Positions 12,022 to 24,765 are shown, numbered from the stretch's first letter. The stretch is 64,000 nucleotides of DNA from Cryptomeria japonica (GCF_030272615.1 NC_081415.1:377349392-377413391); one strand, 5' to 3'. The notes: generated by a model from the letters alone, not told the origin. Program-made: numbers and translations.

Positions 12022-12334
12022 CCCTCCCTTAATGGTCATTCTATCTACTAACTACCCTACAGAAGACACTGTAGGTCTTTTGATCACAAATGAAAAGAAC
12101 ACTTTGCTGCAGTGGAGACCTCTCTGGATCTGAAAAGTGTTAATGACCAAGAATACCAAAATCCATCCAACTTGACTAACCAAACTGAACCCTGAAACCA
12201 TGATTTTGAGGAAAAATCGACAAACCCTCCAAAATTGAAGATACAAATCATCATTTTTGTGGAAAAAAATGGTAAAAACCCTTGAAACGATTTTTGTGGA
12301 AAAAATCGAACAAAACCCTAAAACTTTGCATGGC

Positions 12335-12500
12335 AAGACCCAAAACACCACGTGGTAAGACACCAAACATCACGCGGTAAAACATTAGACATCATGCAGG
12401 AAAACACCAGACAACATCACGTGGTAAAATACCAGACATCACGTGGTAAAACAACAAACCTCACGTGGCAAAATAGCAGACATCACGTGGTAAAACAACA
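12335..12500. repeat. Short tandem repeat with CACGTG cores
   Basis: About seven units of 22-26 bp with the theme ACATCACGTGGTAAAACA. Five retain a perfect CACGTG (G-box). The units are imperfect, so copy boundaries vary. Confidence 0.75.
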
Positions 12501-13490
12501 CTCCCTGATTTTTGAGGAAAAATCAAGGAAAACCCTCCCATAATTGAAAAATAAATTGAATGAATGATTCAATAATCAGATAATAATTTTTAAGGAAAAA
12601 ATTGTAAACCCTTCGAACAATTTTTGAGGAAAAAAAAATGTGGAAACCCTGGGACCTGTAGGACGAGGTCTGGCCTAAATCAATCTGATCATGGCAACGA
12701 TATTCAGATATCGTGAACATGCACTGTTTCCAGGTGTTGTGGTTGAGGCCATTGAACTTCTGACTGTGTTCCAACATGATGTTGGTCAAAGATTCTGGCA
12801 CGAATTCCAAGGCATGAATTTCGAGGTTTGGAAGAAACCCAAAAATTAAAATTTTCTGCACACTTAAAATAGCATAAATGGTGCCCAAAAAAAAGCAAAA
12901 ATCCCAACGTTCACAGAAACAGCAGAAATTGCGAATTGTTTTTTAAATTCCAAGGCAAATTTGCTGGCACAAAATTCAAGGTGCGGAAAACGAGGCACCC
13001 AAAAAATCTGAGACCAACCCAGAAAAGCTCTTGAAAAACCCACCAAGAATTTGAAAACAGAATGCAGATTTGACGGCTCAAAAATTGAGGCACGGAAAAC
13101 GATGCACCCAAAAAATATGACGACGACCCAGTTGAGGTCTCGAAAAACCCACCAAGAATTTGCAAGCAAAATAAAATTTCAACTTAAACTGAAGGGTCAA
13201 AACCCTAGTCGAAAATTGCAGAAACCCTAGGAAAATTTTCAATCTGCAAAAAAAAAACTCCAGGTTGCAGGCCCGAAAATCTCCAAAACTCTAAAAAAAA
13301 CATGAACTGCTGCCCAACACAGAAATTTGCCCACGAACAAGAAACCCTCGAAACCCACAAAAAGCCTTCAAAAAAGCAAAATCGTTTTTGTATAAAAAAA
13401 CAATAAAAAAAAACCTGGAAAATTTTCCAGAAAGAAGGCCATGAATTTTTATTAAAAAATTTGCCAAACTTTAAAGAATCCCATCGACCC

Positions 13491-13502
13491 GCTCTGATAC
13501 CA
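13491..13502 (-). promoter_or_regulatory. Primer-binding site, tRNA-iMet type
   Basis: TGGTATCAGAGC on the minus strand, immediately next to the LTR end. This is the standard plant initiator-methionine tRNA complement. Confidence 0.85.
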
Positions 13503-13782
13503 TGAAAAATAAATTGAATGAATGATTCAATAATCGGATAATCTATTCAACAATATACAAGCGTATATAAAGAGATTACAAGGACGACGTTCTAAATTAA
13601 GAACTAGTCGTTTAAAGTGAACTACTAAAAAGCTAAATGCTAAATAAAGCTTAAAAGCTAATTAACTAAAAAGAAAATGCTAAATGCTAAATAAAGCTTA
13701 AAAGCTAATTTAACTAAAAAGCTAAATGACCATTAAACAAGGAACTAAATATATGTGACTAAAATATAATTAAATATTCTAA
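13503..13782 (-). repeat. TRIM LTR (5' LTR on the minus strand)
   Basis: Starts TGAAAAATAAATTG and ends near ATTCTAA, where it fuses directly to direct repeat A'. The terminal CA of the LTR is lost or merged at the junction with AATAAATCC. Confidence 0.85.
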
Positions 13783-14133
13783 TAAATCCATTCGCCATGA
13801 GCATATCAAAGAAACATTGAAAAGCAATGTGAACTAGACTCCCATATTTTTGCTCCCTCCTAGTTTGATTCCATATTAATCCAAGCCACTTGACAAATCC
13901 TCTCTTTCACTTATCCATGTATCAATCACAACTGTCAACATATTTTGTTGTCACACTAATATGTCAGTCTTAAAGAGATTTGAGCCCCTACACTATGGCC
14001 ACATTTCCCCTTTCAAATTGACACTTTGACTATTTTGTCTTCATGCACAATTAAGGTCAATAAACCATCTAGCATGCCCACTCACCCATGCCACATCAGC
14101 TCCATACAAATAGTAAAAGATAAAACAAGGAAT
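13781..14133. repeat. Direct repeat A', right copy
   Basis: The counterpart of 11381-11739. It continues past GGAAT into GACCTAGGG, which should be the true right flank of the insertion site. The short overlap of LTR end and repeat start (AA/TAA) looks like a microhomology junction. Confidence 0.85.
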
Positions 14134-15336
14134 GACCTAGGGAAAATATTTAAAACCATTCCTCAATGGCTTTGTCACATAAGCTTAATAAAGAAGACAC
14201 ATGAATGCCAATAAAATTAGGATTTTAGTTTTTGTTACAATTGAGCTTCCCTTCCAATTTGAAGAAAGGTATATCTTTACACACTCTGCTGTTTTGTGTT
14301 ATGAAGGTGACAAATTAAAACGTTAGCAAGTGGAAATGTAATAAAAAGTGCAGTGTATACCATCTTTTGCAAAAGTACTTTCACAATGATGGCGTTGCTG
14401 ACCTTTTCTGAAAGATATCCACTGCTCCTACTTCTGGATAATCCCAACTGCTAATAATAGTGGTATTTTCTGCAATTCATTGGCCAGTTTCAGTTTAAAT
14501 TCTAAGTATACATGACTCTATAGGGATTTAGTTGTGGCTTCTCAGGTTGATTTGGTCCATTGGATTGGTTTCTCTTATGATCTGTTATTCAGTGAAATTC
14601 ATTTGACAAATTGCAGTGTAAAATGAATTCTGCAGAAAACTTTTGACAACAATGACATTCATGACTTTTATGAGAGATTGATTTTTTTCCGGATAAACCC
14701 CATTTTGAGTTATACGTTCATTCTTCACAAAATACTGTGGTTGATTCAGTTGAAGATCTCCCCTAAAGGCCTAAATGGTTTCATAGGGACTTCCTTTTGG
14801 ATTCTCAGGCTGATCTTGGTCATGAATTTGGAGTTTGGAAGGTAGAGAGGTTATTTGCAAATCCTGATTGGCTTCTTCTTCACATAGATGGAATCTTTGC
14901 TGCAAGATTAAAGCATTTCATAACAACATGTTTGGGATGCTGATGGAAATTAGAGCTACTTTGGGGTATGATCTTCTAACATTGAAGCGTCCTATCGAGA
15001 TGTGTATGGGAAGGATTTTAGAATAACAATCATTTTGTTCTAAGACCTATGCTATTACATTAAGTGATTCAGTTGGTGTATCTCCTAAATGAGGTTCAGA
15101 TTGATCATTGATGTAAGACAAGGAATTGTCTGGTCTTTTATGTGCATACTGAACAACTGTTTTATTTTTTTTCCCTTGTGTGTATGAGCTTCATAGTTGT
15201 GTCTGTTGCATTGCAATTTGTATATTGCATTTTGTTTTTCAAATTAGTATTTATAGAGTTTTTTGTGGCCTTCTTTTCATTTTTTCCCCTTGGGATGGAT
15301 ATATGACAGAAAATCAAACTACTGTTGTACTTGCAG
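14134..15336. other. Intron or upstream DNA with no recognisable element
   Basis: No coding frame with ANL motifs and no clear repeat was found. It is most likely an intron of the AAE19-like gene. Confidence 0.4.
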
Positions 15337-15533
15337 GTCTTCTTAACCGTTTTTTGTGGATGGAGACACTGTATCCATTTATTGATGATGACATTTCATG
15401 CTTCAAGACTGCAATATGCTTTATTGATCACTTGTTCGAGATAATTGGACCACTTCTTGCTTCAACAACTTTGGTTATACCTTCTTTTGATAAGTTGAGA
15501 GAAAAGCCTCTATCAATTTTCAATATTTTGAAG
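15337..15533 (+). CDS. AAE19: AAE19-like exon a (adenylation domain, middle)
   Basis: An acceptor TTGCAG precedes GTCTTC, and the donor is AAG|GTGAGA. The exon begins with the last two bases of a Gly codon (phase 1) and ends in phase 0. The 65 encoded residues include LLNRFLWM, FIDHLFEIIGPLL and TTLVIPSFDKLREKP. These correspond to the part of ANL-superfamily enzymes between the AMP-binding P-loop motif (A3, not in the window) and the A5 motif, as in plant AAE19. There is no stop or frameshift. ANL enzymes form an acyl-adenylate from an acid and ATP; this region contributes to the substrate pocket (family knowledge). Confidence 0.78.
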
Positions 15534-17132
15534 GTGAGACTTGATCCGAGTATGTGAAAACATGCTATATTGAAATGTTTACCACAATATTGAATTTTAT
15601 GGAGATATTTATAAGATGTTTCAAATCTCTCTTTTTCTTTGTCTCATAGAGAAAAAAAAAACCATCTTAATGTTTCCTTCCGAAATAAATATTAGACCTA
15701 CCATGATAAGCTTTGACTATCAAGCAATTTGTGAGAACTAATGTTTTGCATGCTAGATCTATGTTATGCTGAGCAGAATATGAATGCTGATTAGATTTTT
15801 TTTGAAAACATGAGTGATTGTTATATCAATTGTCTTGTGGCATGCAACAACCCACCTTACTTTGATTTTGGCAATATAGAAATGCATATGCAATGCTTCC
15901 ACACTTTCTGATAACCTTGATCTCAGAGTGGGCAAGGTGAGAGCATATAGTGCTTCAACCACACATCATCTATGATGTATGTAAGAAGATGAATGGCAGC
16001 AAGCTAGGGCAACAAGATTAAAGCCAGACATAAGACGAATAATTTATGAATATCAAACCTCTTGCTAATAAGCTACGGCTTAACAAATAAACTCCGACAG
16101 ATATTTACATGGCCCTTAAAATATTCATAGATTCTTTAGTCTTGTGCCAAATAGTGATCTTTGCCCTACAAATGTTATCGGCTTCAGAGAAACTGAGTTA
16201 TAATGTGCACGCCAGACGTTTTTACTCAATATACTTTTCACGACCTCCACAAAGAATGGCGATTAGGTACTAAATTAAACACCGTTCCGAAACTCCGTGT
16301 TTAATATATATTGCCTTTTTTTTTAAAGTTCAAACTTCTCGATATGTAGAGGTTGCGTTTGCTTCACATGAAGATGAAACGGCTTCTTGTATGCACTGCA
16401 CAATATTTCTAATTTTTTACGGCTGGCAAAATATTAAATCGGCTCTCGTAGTATATTTGCGTTACTTCTCAAGAGTCCGCTCCATATTCCTTTGCCCACA
16501 CTTTGGATTCAGCCAAAATTAATCGGGCCCCAATAGTTATATCGCCTTTTCGGCAATTCACCTTAAACACTTCTCACCACACTTCTCACCACAAGCTTGA
16601 TTGAAACCAAAGCAATCTCTTGAATAGTCCGCTTAAGTAAAGATGGGCCCAATAACAACCTTATTAAACATTTGATCGCAAATATGAACCAAGCTATGCA
16701 TAGAACTCGCACAATGATATAATATCGAACTCCTCCTTATACTGCCAATGACATATTTACAACCCTCAATAAAGTTCATGCCAATATATAGTCTCCACTT
16801 TACTAATTCCTTTAACGGAGCTAATGAATAATCAAAATCATGATGCCATAAAATACTTACTGAAATAAGTATTTAGAATATAATAAATCGGGTCCCTTTG
16901 AAATATGCCGACTTAATTTCAACCCCAAACATTTGACAACTGACCCAAATATTCAATTAATCTTCAGAACTCGCCTAGGAATATTATTCACGGCAAATCA
17001 GTTTCCACCCAATTGACATAAATAATATTTAGTGCAGATATTACTGCAAATTTGTCATCAACTGATAATCAATCCTGGAATTTAATTTCTTCAAAGAAGC
17101 ACAGTTATCCAATGGGCTGGCAGGATGCACAA
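15534..17132. other. Intron DNA; the right part is probably retroelement interior
   Basis: The first few hundred bases look like ordinary intron. From about 15970 up to the primer-binding site at 17133 the DNA is probably the internal region of a minus-strand LTR element. No coding frame survives. Confidence 0.4.
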
Positions 17133-17143
17133 CTCTGATACCA
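17133..17143 (-). promoter_or_regulatory. Primer-binding site, tRNA-iMet type
   Basis: CTCTGATACCA on the plus strand, one base from the LTR that begins TATAATATCCCC. The preceding GGCTGGCAGGA context is shared with the primer-binding site at 36286-36297, so both belong to one family. Confidence 0.8.
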
Positions 17144-17144
17144 C

Positions 17145-17838
17145 TATAATATCCCCCTACGTATATTAATTCCAGATTTTTCACCCAATGATTCACCAAA
17201 ATCTTAACAACAATTTTGCATGCAATTGATTTTCAATACACCATCAAATTAAACTGATAATCATGAATTTTCAGACTGAAATAATAGTTTTAAATTTATG
17301 AAAAAACATGGCATTAAAATCGTCAGTAGAACAACAACAAAATTACCAATCCCAGCCACAACATTCACAGTCAGATTGGACAACCAGCAAAGAGCATTTG
17401 AAGCACATGTGAGTCACCTGCATGATAACTCCAATTGACAATGAGTCACTTGCATGATAACTCCAACTGACAATGGGTTTCCATCCACTGCCTCCAAGGT
17501 CGAGGGTTTGTGTCCTCAAACCTGCTGAAAACTAGAGCTTCCCATAAACTCTCCAGAGAATCAATTTCCAAACATTAAACCATGCCTACCAGAATGAGCC
17601 TCTCCATGTACTTAAATAGCACATCCCTGTGACTCTTCACATATCCTCTATCTGTCTCTTGGAATTCCCCTTTAATAATAAAGCGACTTTATTTTAATAA
17701 TTTGACTTTGACATAAAGTCACTTAAATCTGCTTTAATAAATAATTAAATTAAGTTGTCTTTAAAGTTATTATGTTTTGACAACTTAAAACTTAATTATT
17801 TAACTGATTTCCTAATGTTCCAAAAAGGGGACATTACA
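17145..17838 (-). mobile_element. 5' LTR of a minus-strand retroelement
   Basis: Runs from TATAATATCCCCC to AAAAGGGGACATTACA, so on the minus strand it starts TGTAATGTCCCC. The primer-binding site lies just inside it. It has an AT-rich stretch of AATAATAAAG type near its right end, similar to 31990-32124. No matching 3' LTR was found to the left, so the element is truncated. Confidence 0.7.
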
Positions 17839-18666
17839 CAAGCTTAATTCATTTTCTAATGTTTTGAAGATTAAGGCTCGATGACTTTATAATACCGTGG
17901 GTCTTCATTATCTCTTCCGAAACTATTATCGAAAGTTTAAACTTCGTTTGTGCCAAATTATTTGTGGTCCCCGATTTCTGATATTTTAAGGATTTATTAA
18001 GTTTGTGTTTCTTATTAAGTGTCAGAGTGCTGCGAGGAACACTTAGAGCTGCCGCTATTAAGGCGGTGATTTGTCAATATAAGGGAAAGCGGCAATTGCA
18101 CGTAAGCTGAAGTTAAATGAATACACATTAGAACCATTAGTATTGCCAACATAGGGATTATGTCAAACCATGAATTAACTAACCATCAGGAGGTGCGATT
18201 ATCATGAAGTGGTGCGATTAGTTAAGGAGGTTTTTATGAACAGGTATGAGTCATGTCTTTTGCAATGTGACTTGTCATTCCCATTACAATATATATAAAG
18301 ACTTTTCCAAATCATTCAAGGAGGGAAGGAGGAATTGGATATATTGATTATGGTATTGACTGCTAAATAAGCATTTGTCTTGCAGCCTGGTACACTGAAT
18401 CAACTCTTGTTGTCTACAATATTGTTTGTTCTTTCTGATTACTAGTTAGATATAATTTTCATAATATGGTTAAGAACATAAATGAAATAAGATATTTCCT
18501 AAAGATAACTAGTAATTCATTAATATTATCAGCAGTAGATTACATAATATTAAGGAATTTTTATATAATTAAGTATTAGATGAAACTTGTAAATTTCTGA
18601 TCCAATCTGTCTTATTTCTGCTAATTCCTATGGAGGATGGGCTAGATTTGTGCTCAAGGAGAGGTG
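17839..18666. mobile_element. LTR-like remnant split by the 18667-24965 insertion (left part)
   Basis: It has TATATATAAAG near 18290. Its right edge, GGAGAGGTG, continues at 24966 after the insertion. The joined sequence across the insertion resembles the reverse complement of the solo LTR at 2623-3718. Confidence 0.4.
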
Positions 18667-19726
18667 TGTTGGTTGAAAATTTTGTACACCTCAACAGCTG
18701 TACAATATTGTGGATTTCAGCCACAGCATGTGAGTAAATACTCTCCTAATTCTAATGGAAGGCTCCCCCTATCTAAACTAATTTAATATGGATGGGACAA
18801 CAGTTTTCCTCCTCCTTTCAAGAAAAACTATATTCTTTCCTCTTCACAGAAACAATAGCAATTAAAAACAAATATCAGTAATAACTTGTACCATAAAATG
18901 AAAAAGAGGAAATGAAGTTTCCTGAAAACCCAAATATTTCTGTCACTTCCTCTGGGACGGGAAAATAATATCAAGCTCAAAGTTTTAAATATCTGCGATC
19001 CTATCAACCTTTTGTAGTAATAACTTTTTAGATTTAAATGCAACATACAGCAGCACAAAGTCTGCAAATAGAATGCACTTTAAAACTAATCTATATGAGA
19101 ATCTATCACAAACACAAAGTCTTAAATACTTCTCAACTCTAATTGTAATTCTTAAACTAATTCCACTCCCAATAGCTGCAACGCAAAGTCTGCAATTAGA
19201 TGAAGTGAAGCTCTCTTTAGCAGCCTTCTACAATCTTCAAAGTAAGCACAAAGCTATACCCCCAAATGACATAAGAACACAAAGGGACAAAGCAAGACTT
19301 CAACACAAAGTTTGAAATTCCTCACTTCTTTTGTATTACTCAAAGATGGCAAATTTACAACTATAAAGCTCAATGTCTTTATGAGTAGAAAATCCTACAG
19401 AGTTTTCTTGCTTTCCAAAATGATAATAAGATACAATAGATCCCCTCAAGTATTTATAGGAGAGGGGTCTTGAGAAAAACGTGGGAGGATCCCAACTAAC
19501 TTGAGAAATTCTCTCAACTACCATGACTTATTCCAACTACTAACTAAGACTTATTCAAGATTACAAGTCCTATTCTAAATTGACTTGTAATCAATTTACT
19601 TGTAATTACAAAAGTGCAAGTAATCAACTTGCAATTACAAAGGTGTATCTACAAGTAAACTTGTCAAAAGAAAAACTACAATTCTGAAATTACAATTCGG
19701 AAATATAAACGAAGTGTTGAAAACAA
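18667..19726 (-). promoter_or_regulatory. TATA box and R-U5-like end of insertion 1
   Basis: On the minus strand a CTCCTATAAATACTTGAGG core promoter lies about 790 bp from the element end. The same block, with the same flanking GAGAATTTCTCAAG words, is at about 6230-6305 in the other orientation. Downstream, CACAAAGTCTGCAA-type words recur at roughly 75-bp steps (19031, 19107, 19183, 19245, 19300). Confidence 0.65.
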
Positions 19727-22700
19727 TTATATGGTAGCATGTTTGGCCATGTATTCTTTAAACTTCTGGATAATTCCTTGTAGCTCATCAGGATTTGGCT
19801 TATGGGTGCTCTTAGCAACAATCACTGTTTTGACAATGGTATCACTACAACTAAGAATCGTAGGATTATGCTTCTCAAGAGTAGCCTGGATTTCTTGCAG
19901 AAAAAATTGGTACTTCACCAAGGTTTGGATTGATGTAACTGAAAATTGTTCATCTTGCCATTCTTGCTGAATCTTCCTTCTTGAAAGAACATCTTCTTTT
20001 GGCAACAACTCCACATTCTGATTTACAATTTTACAAGAAACTTTCTCACAGTGAGAAACAATATCTTGCAACACTTCCATGCACAATCCCAAAGTATCAT
20101 CAATTGTTTCAATAAGTGATTTCAGGACAAGGGACTTATTTTCTAGAAGTTCTCCAAATTCTAGATACATGGTTCTGGTAGGAATAATGCCACTCTCTTG
20201 TAGAGCACTCAACTTTTCTTGTGGCATCCTGTGCCAAATTCTCAAGCTACTTTCAACCTTTTTCAGATTCTGTTTGAACATTGCAGAAGTCTGATTCAAT
20301 TTCTCTTTGATCATTTCCTACTTGACCATCACCTGGAAAACTTCCTCCAAGACCCGAACACAGATCAGTAATTTGATCTACCCAAGAATCTAGTGCTTGC
20401 ACTTTTTGAGCAGCTCTTTCAATTTCTTGAACTAATTCTTTGGTATTGAAAGCAGTTGAAGGATTGGTCCCTTCTTCAGAAGACTTGGTGATCTTTTGAA
20501 TAATTGAGATGAGCTGCAAATTCTCTTCCTCTAGCTTGTCTTTTTTCATTAGGAGTTCATCATATCGTTGCACCAATGAAGTCATTGAATGCTGAGCATC
20601 ATGCATGACAATTGCATGTGTTTGTTTACCAAGCTCCACCCTGGTGATTTTGTAGTCAGAAGCTTGCATCTCTTCATGTGGCTTATCTACCTTTGGTTCA
20701 ACGATCTCCACAACTTTTATCCCGTTGTTGTCAATTGTCATTCTCGAAACTGTCTTAGCTTTTTTTAGCAACCTTGGGTTTAGTTTTTTTGAGCTGTTGA
20801 CAATCAAAGATGTCAGGAGAAATCTCCTGCTTCTTTCTCTTAGGAGTGAAAGAGCTTAGCCACGGAGGTAAGGCCATTGAATTTGCCTCAGAAGCAGCTA
20901 GAGGTGGGGAAGAAGCAGTTTCTGTTTGAACTATAGTGGTCACCCTGGGAGAGGTTTCTGTCTGAACAACAACCATGGCCTGTTTAGTAATTGGAGGATG
21001 TGATGCCTGCAACATGAATTTGTCAAAACCGGAAGTAGAAGTATCAATCTCCGATAATGACAAGCCAAGCAAAGAGACATGGGTAGGACTATCCTCAAAG
21101 ATATTCATCAAATCCTCCTGTGTGTGATCAAGAGATGGTTCTGCTGTTGACAATGGAATGACACTCTTTGCATTCATACTTAATGGAATAGGATCAATGT
21201 GGATGGTGGAAAAAGAATACACATCTGTGTCAAAGGAGACATAGGCAAATCCAAAGGGATTTGAGAAGGAACTTCGTGAGGTGACTCTGAAGTTGTGGAC
21301 CTAGGAGCATCATCTTCTTGTTGTTCTTCTGGATCTTCAGGATCAATGACATGAATATGAAGCTGTGGTTTCTCTTTCCCTTTCACTGTCACTTCTTTGG
21401 GAGGAATCACCATTACTCTGCTGACTCTCAACTTGATCCTTGTAGTAGAAGAGGAAGCACCTTCCTTGTTATCAACTCTAATTTCGGACTTGCATCCGAT
21501 AGGCCATGTAGAATCATCTTCCTTTCCAATCTTGATTTTGATGAGTCTAACACCATTTCTTTTGAGCCAAGCATTGGTGTTAGCTAAGATAGGCTGAAAT
21601 CTATCAAGAATGGAAGTGCATTCCTTCTGTGACCATTGAATTGATGGAAGTGGTGCTTCATCGATTCTTTTTTCAACATACTTGGAATCGAGTACATTCC
21701 CATCATCAATCATTCCTTCAGGAATGCTAGCAAGGTTCAAATCAACAATTTGCTCAAGTGTGAGCCTGCAATAGTCCATCCTATGGATCTCCTCTTCTGT
21801 GCGGAGATCAATCCAGATGTCGTCTATGCGATGTACATGGATGAAGGATCTTTTAATCTTTTCCTTCATGCCCCTGTAATCAAAATCTGCTCTCGCTTTG
21901 AACCTTTTGAGTTTGATCTCCTGCATCTCAGTCTCCATTGCTCTGGCCTTCATGGATGTCATGAGAGAACATCGAGCAATCTGCAAAGGGTTATTAGAAG
22001 ATATCCCCATTCCAGCCTTATGTCGAACTCATTGCTGTGCATGAACTGCCATGAGTTGCCTCCCCAATTCCATATGAATGATTTTGTCGGTTGGATATCT
22101 TGGAAGCATGTACAGCTGCCCACTGTAGCATCCAACTCTCAAATAAGTAAATGTTGGGAATTGAAGGAAAAGACACCCATGCTCATTTACTTCCTCCCAT
22201 GCAGCGTTTGACACTCTTCTGTTCTTCAATGTTCTGTTAAATAGACACATGTAGTGGCCATAGAAAGCATCCTGGACTTTCCTGTAATGCAACTTGCTAG
22301 GTCTCAAAGATAGCTGATCATAGTAATCCCACACAGGCACAAGCGAGTGATCACCCTTGGTAGAAAGACCGAGAAAGTGTTTGGGTGATGCTGCTATATA
22401 CACCAAATATGAGCTTATGTAGAACGTCAAAGTGGTGGGAACTCTGGCAAGCTGCTCACACAAAGCATCACTAATGATTTCACCCCAAAAGATGTGCTGA
22501 GACTGTCTGATAAGTACGATGAACTGATACATCCATGATTCAAACACATTTGAATGCTCTAAACCCATGATTATGCTCAAAAGGGTAATTGTATCACCAA
22601 TTTCTTCTTTGAAATCACAGCGAAACAACTTAGCCCACCGGGTAAGACAGGTTCTAGGTTCTTGAATCCACTTGTTGATATGACGCTTACATTCCTTCTC

Positions 22701-23101
22701 CCTCTTCATGTAGTATTCTGTTGCACTTTCCTTTGAAATTTCTACATAAACAAGAGCTATGGGTATTTTGAAAATCTTTTCAATATTTTCAGCATCAAGA
22801 TGGGTAACTACCCCACCATATCCATGTGCCCAATCTCTATATCCTTTATCTCATCCAATAAAGTAGAGACTTGAGAAGGAGAGATCTCATTCTAATACTT
22901 GTCGTATTTGTACTTCATCTTCTTTTGGGAAGACGGTGCTGGCAAATCAGTCATTGAGCAAGAACTTGTAACGTTGCGATGAAAATCCAGAAGTGTTAAT
23001 GCAACATCATGATCCATTGAAAGAGCCATATAATCTTCTTGAAAGGGGAAAAACTCAACTCTAACCCTAAAGCTTTTGAATATGGAAGGATGGGTAGACA
23101 A
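19727..23101 (-). pseudogene. U3-encoded ORF of insertion 1 (broken)
   Basis: A single ancestral reading frame now broken by an in-frame stop near 22029 and several frameshifts (near 22.8, 21.2, 20.8 and 20.3 kb). The N-terminal 300 residues include EEIGDTITLLSIIMG, SWMYQFIVLI, YISSYLVYIA, FPTFTYLR and LPRYPTDKIIHMELGRQL. These align by eye with the ORFs at 40472-43609 and 55242-56869. The middle is acidic, Ser/Thr/Pro-rich and low in complexity. The C-terminal part is helical and coiled-coil-like, ending with ELQGIIQKFKEYMAKHA, which matches the C-termini of the other two. The function is unknown; the N-terminal domain resembles the plant transposon-associated domain found downstream of pol in some gypsy elements. 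Confidence 0.7.
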
Positions 23102-23199
23102 GAGGTTTTAAAGAATGAGCTTTTGACCAATTTTTGGATTTTGGGAGACGAATTGCAAGTATGAAAAAGGGAAAAACTTGTGGAAAGACATAACTACAA

Positions 23200-24765
23200 T
23201 CGGGTTTTTAAATCGTGACTGCAAGTAGACTTGAAATGGCAAAAAATGAGTGAATGTGCGATAAATGGTAAAAATGGGATTTTGACATGAGGGAAAATGA
23301 AGTTTATGACCAAGGATAGTAACCATGAATGACTACGAATGGAATTTGGAAGAATAATCTCATTTTAACCACATGTGAAATGGGAAGAAGTTAACTTGTA
23401 ATCAGGTTTATAAAACCCGATTTTGAATGGGTAGGCTTTTAAAACAACTTTTTTTTATTTTACAAGTTTGGCAAAAGAGTGTTAAGTCTTTTCAACCAAA
23501 GGGGAAAAACCAACTTCTCAACTTACTTGCAATCGGATTTTAAAAAACCTGAATGCAAGTGGATGGAAATAATATAAAGGGGAAAAACATTGCAATCTCC
23601 AAATTGCATTCAAGATCTGGGTAAAATGGGAAGAACTTATGCAAATCCGAATTCAATCAAGAACAAGATATATACAAAGCATAAACAAAATACAAAAACA
23701 AAAACAAAACTGAAAATCACATACCTTCCTTGAAGAATGCCCTAGACCAAAGCAAATGGACTGAGAAGAAACTGTAATGCTCTTTAAATAGATAAGGAAG
23801 CCACCACATTATGATTGCAATCAACAAACAAAATCGGTTTTGCCTTCAAATCTTTCCACAAAAAATGGCTTGGAAAGAAGACTCACATTTGGTGCCAAAC
23901 ACTTTGCATTAATGCAAGATACAAAACATGCCAATAATGGCGGAAAAGGAGCACCCAAAACATGGAAAGAACCAGGAAAAACGTTTTCAAAAACGTCTTC
24001 CAAAACGCCTTCAAAAACGTCTTACGTGTTTGCCCAATCTCGTTTTTGGTAGAAAACATGGCAACAAGCAATGATTCCTTACAGCATAGCATGAATGTGG
24101 AACGGATTTAGGGGAAGAATGCCACCAAAATTGGATTTGTGGGAACAAAAATGCAGGTCGGGTTCTTCCTTTCAAACTACAAGCAAATGTGCCCTCCAAA
24201 GATACAATCGGGTTTTTAAAACCCCTTTGCAAGTTTTAAATTACATTGCTTTTTCCTTCACTTGAGCAATTTCGGGTTTCTAGGGAAGAAGAGCACAAAA
24301 AGAAACAACAAATCGACTTGTAATGGGGAAATAAAACCCCCATTACAACTAAAAGGAATAAAAACTAAAAAACTTGCAATAGGGAAATAAAATTCCCATT
24401 ACAAGTAAGACACAAGACATAAAAAAACACTTTAAAAACTTAAAAAGACTTGTAATAGGGAAATAAAACCCCTATTACAACTTAAAAGCACAAAGTAGGA
24501 ACTTTTATGAGAACTTACAAGTTCTCATTAAACTTGTAATTGTAAATTCACTTGCAATTTGTCCAAAAAGTTCCTACAAACAACTTAAAAGACAAAAAGA
24601 GAAATGGAAATAAAAAGCAAGTTACAAGTTAAAAGTTTGAAATAAAGTGCATTTGTAATTGCTAGAAAAAACCCCTACAATATTAAAACATAAAGGAAAC
24701 TCTAAACCTGCAGAGGAAAGAAAATTTTCCACTTGCAGTCTAGAAAATAAAACCCGATTTTGAAG
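23200..24765. repeat. Hairpin-unit array of insertion 1
   Basis: About ten imperfect palindromes of roughly 34 bp at irregular spacing (near 23205, 23393, 23524, 24204, 24316, 24370, 24447, 24520, 24732). Arms follow ACTTGCAATCGGGTTT and its complement. A subfamily has ACTTGTAATRGGGAAAT with a matching CCCYATTACAA arm; arm substitutions are partly paired. The same motif fills 180-1290. Confidence 0.8.

Larger units (their letters stand above)
11740..13782 (-). mobile_element. TRIM-like non-autonomous LTR retroelement
   Basis: Two direct LTRs (11740-12021 and 13503-13782) flank about 1.48 kb without gag or pol. GCTCTGATACCA, the complement of a tRNA-iMet primer-binding site, abuts the right LTR at 13491-13502. 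A polypurine tract, AAGGGAGGG on the minus strand (12022-12030), abuts the left LTR. The element therefore reads on the minus strand. Internally it has a CACGTG-bearing tandem repeat (12335-12500), a 40-bp internal copy of the LTR edge (about 12543-12585), and two roughly 100-bp direct repeats around ACCCACCAAGAATTTG (about 12960-13165). It is slightly large for a TRIM and could be called a small LARD. GGAAT precedes the left end, but the matching right duplication is absent. Confidence 0.85.
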
